29,821 nucleotides of DNA, from the IMG/VR virus record IMGVR_UViG_3300022209_000011, positions 1 through 29,821 of that record. One strand, 5' to 3'. Below the pieces are notes generated by a model. It was not told the DNA's origin. It did not search any database and saw only the letters and a program-made list of their open reading frames with translations. The position numbers and the translations under genes are program-made. This DNA comes from a virus. Below are positions 26,977-29,821 of the stretch, in pieces; positions within the stretch are counted from its first letter, which is position 1; each line of letters starts with the position of its first letter.

Positions 26977-27413
26977 TCCGCACGACAATTCCTGCAGCCG
27001 AGGCCGCCTATGTGCGTTTTCGTGAGCTATCGCGCCGGCTTAAAATCTATTCGGAAGGCCGCAATATCTTATTTGCTACTCAAACGGGCCGAGACGCGGT
27101 GCTTTCAACACTGGCCGACCTGAAGGCCTTTCACGACGATATGACAGCGCTCGCCGCAACGCCTGGAGTCGCCAAGTACGCGACCGACTCAACCGACGAC
27201 CCGACATATAACGTAGTGACCGAATATGCCGCCATGCTTTCCGCGCTTGGGTCGTGCATTGCTGAGATTGTTTCGACTTTTCCGACCCAGGGCAACTATG
27301 TCTTAGAACGCCAGATCGACAACCAGGGCAATGTGACGCCGGGGAACTTCAACGCACCATCGCTGGCGCCGCTCCGGGCGCTCTTATCGGCGCTCGAATT
27401 AACGATTGAATAG
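26973..27413 (+). CDS. Fibre-module protein, unknown
   Basis: A 146-residue product with helical stretches (YVRFRELSRRLKIYSEGRNI, LATQTGRDAVLSTLADLKAF is interrupted here by F; the latter reads FATQTGRDAVLSTLADLKAF) and a later VVTEYAAMLSALGSCIAEIV. Possibly an adaptor or assembly chaperone of the fibre. Two bases separate it from the fibre gene. Not recognised otherwise. Confidence 0.6.
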   Translation: MIRTTIPAAEAAYVRFRELSRRLKIYSEGRNILFATQTGRDAVLSTLADLKAFHDDMTALAATPGVAKYATDSTDDPTYNVVTEYAAMLSALGSCIAEIVSTFPTQGNYVLERQIDNQGNVTPGNFNAPSLAPLRALLSALELTIE

Positions 27414-27415
27414 CA

Positions 27416-29095
27416 ATGGCATTTGCAGCCGTTGCCACGACCGCGGGATCGAATCAGGCAGGCTACGGCACTAGCCACTCATTCACGCTCCCGTCGAGCA
27501 TCTCAACCGGCGACCTTTTGATCGTCAAGATTGCGGTAATCCGCAGCAGCAACAGCACGCCGCCAGTTATTACAGGTCCGAGCGGGTGGACGCAGATAAC
27601 AGCAAACGGTGGCGGCAGGCACCAGTCAGAGACGTTTTACAAGGTCGCCACCGGGAGCAATGCCAACTCGTTTAGCACTGACGTCGGCGTGGCGTCGGCT
27701 TGTGTCTGCTTCCGAATCACCGGGGATGATGGCGCCGCTCCCACGGCGACCAACTCGACGGCGACCACGTGCGATCCGCCGTCTCATACGCCAGCCGGAG
27801 GCGCAGACGACATCTTATGGCTGGCCTCAACAAGCATAGGCAGGTCTAACAACTCAACGCCGTCAGTTGATACAGCGCCAAGCGGATACAGCGGGCTTGT
27901 CAATGCAGACGGGCAGCCGAGAACGACCTGCGGCATGGCATACCGCGAAAACAATGCCACCTCGGAAGACCCGGGCGCGTTTTCGTTTACCGATGCGCAA
28001 GCAAGCAGCTCCGAGACAATTTCTGTCTATCCGGCGGCAGCCGGTGGAGACATAACCGCCGCCGGCACCGCCTCGATCACCGGGTCGGCCACGTTAAGCG
28101 CGCTGGGAGCTCTTGCGGCAGCGGGTGCTCTGGCAATTGCGGGTGCTGGCGCATTATCCGGGGCCGGCGCGCTTGATGCCGCTGGGGCAGCATCAATATC
28201 TGGATCGGCCACATTAACGGCCAGCGGAACAGCGACGGCGGCAGGCGCGCTATCGATTGCGGGCGCCGCAGACCTTGATGCGCTTGGTGCGATGGTCGCT
28301 GCGGGCGCGGTAGTCATAACTGGCGCGGCAGACCTACAAGACACGCCGACAAATGACATAACGGCGGCCGGCACCGCCTCGATCACCGGCTCTGCCGATT
28401 TGGACGCGCTCGGCAGCTTAGGTGCTTCGGGCGCGGCATCAATTAGCGGCTCGGCCGACCTGAATGCGGCTGGGCTATTAACGGCGGCTGGTGACGCCTC
28501 GATTGTTGGCGCTGCCGCATTAACGTCAGCCGGCGATATCGATGCCGCGGGCGCGCTATCAATCGTTGGTTCCGCCGATCTGAATGCGTCGGGCACGCTA
28601 GATTCCGCCGGCGCGCTTTCAATCAGCGGTTCGGCTTCTCTGACCGATGCTGGCTCGAGCGATATCACTGCCGCCGGCACCGCCTCGATCACGGGCTCTG
28701 CCACGCTTAACGCGCCGGGAACGCTGGCAGCGACTGGTGCCGCCTCGATAACCGGTTCTGCAGACCTGGACGCTGGCGGTGCGCTATCGGCTACCGGCGC
28801 GCTCTCCATCACGGGGTCGGCCAGCCTCACCGGGTTAGCTGCTAACGACTTGGTTTCTGCCGGTGCCGCCTCGATAACCGGTTCTGCAGACCTGGACGCT
28901 GGCGGTGCGCTATCGGCTACCGGCGCGCTCTCGATCACGGGGTCGGCATCAATCACCGCACTGACGGCCTCAACCGCTTTGCACAAAACGGCATCGATGG
29001 CTGATAGTTATGGCAAGACGGCTACAATGGCTGACAGCAACGGCAAAACGGCTACAATGGCCGATAGCAACGGCAAAATAGGAACGCTCGACTAA
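27416..29095 (+). CDS. Repeat-bearing tail fibre protein
   Basis: A 559-residue protein in three parts. Residues 1-205 are a beta-sandwich of a type common in phage tail fibres (ISTGDLLIVKIAVIRSSNST, GPSGWTQITANGGG, ETFYKVATGSNANSFSTD). Residues 212-523 hold about fifteen 20-residue units of the type AAGAASISGSADLxAxG, grouped in blocks of 5, 5, 3 and 2, each block opening with DITAAGTASITGSA or a variant. Residues 524-559 hold three 10-residue units (KTATMADSNG). The middle is Ala/Gly/Ser/Thr-rich and would form a long beta fibre. No catalytic or chaperone domain is seen. Confidence 0.8.
   Translation: MAFAAVATTAGSNQAGYGTSHSFTLPSSISTGDLLIVKIAVIRSSNSTPPVITGPSGWTQITANGGGRHQSETFYKVATGSNANSFSTDVGVASACVCFRITGDDGAAPTATNSTATTCDPPSHTPAGGADDILWLASTSIGRSNNSTPSVDTAPSGYSGLVNADGQPRTTCGMAYRENNATSEDPGAFSFTDAQASSSETISVYPAAAGGDITAAGTASITGSATLSALGALAAAGALAIAGAGALSGAGALDAAGAASISGSATLTASGTATAAGALSIAGAADLDALGAMVAAGAVVITGAADLQDTPTNDITAAGTASITGSADLDALGSLGASGAASISGSADLNAAGLLTAAGDASIVGAAALTSAGDIDAAGALSIVGSADLNASGTLDSAGALSISGSASLTDAGSSDITAAGTASITGSATLNAPGTLAATGAASITGSADLDAGGALSATGALSITGSASLTGLAANDLVSAGAASITGSADLDAGGALSATGALSITGSASITALTASTALHKTASMADSYGKTATMADSNGKTATMADSNGKIGTLD
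28049..29074 (+). repeat. 60-bp and 30-bp coding repeats in fibre gene
   Basis: A 60-bp (20-codon) unit is repeated about fifteen times. Block starts at 28049, 28355 and 28661 are exactly 306 bp apart (five units plus two codons); the next block starts at 28847. An 86-bp stretch at 28736-28821 recurs at 28862-28947 with one difference, so the most recent duplication is near the 3' end. Three 30-bp units follow at 28985-29014, 29015-29044 and 29045-29074. Confidence 0.9.
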
Positions 29096-29460
29096 TGCCC
29101 GAAATCAGCGCATCAATCAGCCGATCCTATGCCGCCGGCGACGATCTGAGCCTGGTCTTTTCCGTCGTTGACTCTGCTGGTGCCATCGTTGATCTGACCG
29201 GCTTTACTGTGCGCTTCGAGCTCGCCAGGCGCGTCAGCTCAGCCAGCAAGGCCGTATCGACCGAAGTATCGCCCGCAACGGCCACAGCCAGCATTGACGC
29301 CTCAAGCCCAGCAACAGGGCAATTCACGATCACCATAGACAAAGCGATCACAGCAGCCCTGCTCGGCGACTATTACTTCGAGGCCGAAGCGCAGGACGGA
29401 TCGACCGATGAGTCAACCGTTACGCGCGGCTACATGACCTTTGTCGAAACACTGATCTAG
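29095..29460 (+). CDS. BppU-like / Ig-fold baseplate protein
   Basis: A 121-residue, beta-rich product: SYAAGDDLSLVFSVVDSAG, AIVDLTGFTVRFELARR, ATGQFTITIDKAITAALL and GDYYFEAEAQDGST. This strand pattern (D-L-x-x-x-F, D-L-T-G-x-T-V-R-F, G-D-Y-Y-F-E) is that of the N-terminal BppU-like or DUF2479-related domains of phage tails, which often assist receptor-binding proteins. Starts in a TAATG overlap with the fibre gene. Confidence 0.75.
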   Translation: MPEISASISRSYAAGDDLSLVFSVVDSAGAIVDLTGFTVRFELARRVSSASKAVSTEVSPATATASIDASSPATGQFTITIDKAITAALLGDYYFEAEAQDGSTDESTVTRGYMTFVETLI

Positions 29461-29469
29461 TGGTGAAGT

Positions 29470-29769
29470 ATGGCAACGCTCAATCTGTACGGTCATGCGC
29501 GCTGGCGTAGACGCAGAGCTCACCAGCTCAGAGCTGAGCCGCTTTGCGCGTTCTGCACTCGACTCGGCCGCACGGTGCCGGCGACGGTGGCAGACCACGT
29601 CGAGCCGCACCGCGGAGACCTCGACCTATTTTGGAATGGCGCGCTGCAGTCGCTTTGCAAGTTCTGCCATGACTCAGTCAAGAAACGCGCCGAAGATAGC
29701 GGAGCCGAGCTCGGTTGCGACGTCGATGGCACGCCGATCGACCCGTCTCACCACTGGGTGACGGGGTAG
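29470..29769 (+). CDS. HNH endonuclease, terminase-associated
   Basis: A 99-residue protein with a clear HNH zinc fold: LCAFCTRLGR (first Cys pair), VADHVEPHRGD (D-H, the HNH general base region), LFWNGALQSLCKFCHDSVKK (asparagine then second Cys pair and final His). In HK97-type phages a gene like this sits directly before the small terminase and takes part in cos cleavage with the terminase. Joining the window ends would put it about 100 bp before terS, so it supports a circular map. Confidence 0.9.
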   Translation: MATLNLYGHARWRRRRAHQLRAEPLCAFCTRLGRTVPATVADHVEPHRGDLDLFWNGALQSLCKFCHDSVKKRAEDSGAELGCDVDGTPIDPSHHWVTG

Positions 29770-29821
29770 GGCGGGTCAAATAGCTATGATTCTCATTCGC
29801 ACAATGCGCGACGTCTCCACA
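29770..29821. other. Right edge, presumed terminase-proximal junction
   Basis: About 52 bp after the HNH stop, continued on a circle by bases 1-49 before terS, where AAGTCACAG occurs twice (15-23 and 31-39 approximately). This is the expected place for a cos or pac site; no clear cohesive-end dyad is seen. The edges do not show a direct terminal repeat longer than a few bases. Confidence 0.3.

Noticed and set aside
28027-28986. 319-codon open frame antisense to the tail fibre
   Set aside because: It mirrors the Ala/Ser-rich repeats of the plus-strand fibre, which lack stop codons in the opposite frame; no ribosome site and composition of pure repeat shadow.
1-29821. CRISPR array, insertion sequence or integrase
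   Set aside because: No regularly spaced palindromic direct repeats with unique spacers, no transposase motif and no tyrosine or serine recombinase motif were found; the repeats seen are all coding.

Overview
The window reads as an essentially complete, circularly joined genome of a small tailed phage (siphovirus with an HK97-type head and a lambda/GTA-type tail) that infects a proteobacterium. An HNH endonuclease gene sits at the right edge and the small and large terminase genes at the left edge; these normally lie side by side, so the edges are probably an arbitrary or cos-related cut in one molecule. No integrase, CI-like repressor or partition gene is seen, so a virulent or host-dependent lifestyle is likeliest. 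The host genus cannot be fixed from the sequence. The 3TM-type holin, gpJ-like tip protein and GTA-like tail chaperone point to Proteobacteria.

Layout. (1) 50-5478, plus strand: TerS, TerL, portal, a small ORF, U35 prohead protease and major capsid protein. (2) 5571-8098: a four-gene insert between capsid and connector genes, encoding a DUF115-like Rossmann protein, a PAPS-type sulfotransferase, a SAM methyltransferase and a GT-B-like glycosyltransferase. This is the most unusual part and looks like a glycan-building and glycan-modifying cassette carried inside the head operon. (3) 8091-17170: connector, head-tail adaptor, HK97 gp10-like protein, tail terminator, tail tube, tail chaperone with a probable programmed -1 frameshift, a short tape measure, a distal tail protein with inserted carbohydrate-binding-like domains, a gpL-like protein, a gpK-like NlpC/P60 protein and a gpJ-like tip. 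(4) 17170-19288: a secreted protein, endolysin, holin and several one-pass membrane proteins.

(5) 19309-24471, minus strand: about 22 mostly tiny, overlapping early genes. They include zinc-ribbon proteins, an SSB-like protein, a winged-helix protein, a DUF6948 protein, a Gly/Tyr/Asp-repeat protein and a 37-residue fragment of a PAPS-reductase-like protein. No polymerase, helicase, primase or initiator is recognisable. (6) 24472-24543: a divergent control region with a 45-bp dyad. (7) 24544-26178, plus strand: a small HTH protein, zinc-finger proteins and a PD-(D/E)XK nuclease. A candidate minus-strand structured RNA sits here, with two strong minus-strand intrinsic terminators nearby. (8) 26237-29460: a tail-fibre module with a long 20-residue-repeat fibre. 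(9) 29470-29769: the HNH gene, leading back into the terminase across the window edge.

Working model: early genes run leftward from about 24.5 kb and a short control operon runs rightward. The late operon starts near 26.2 kb, crosses the circular junction and runs to about 19.3 kb, so fibre, HNH, packaging, head, glycan cassette, tail and lysis genes form one late unit.
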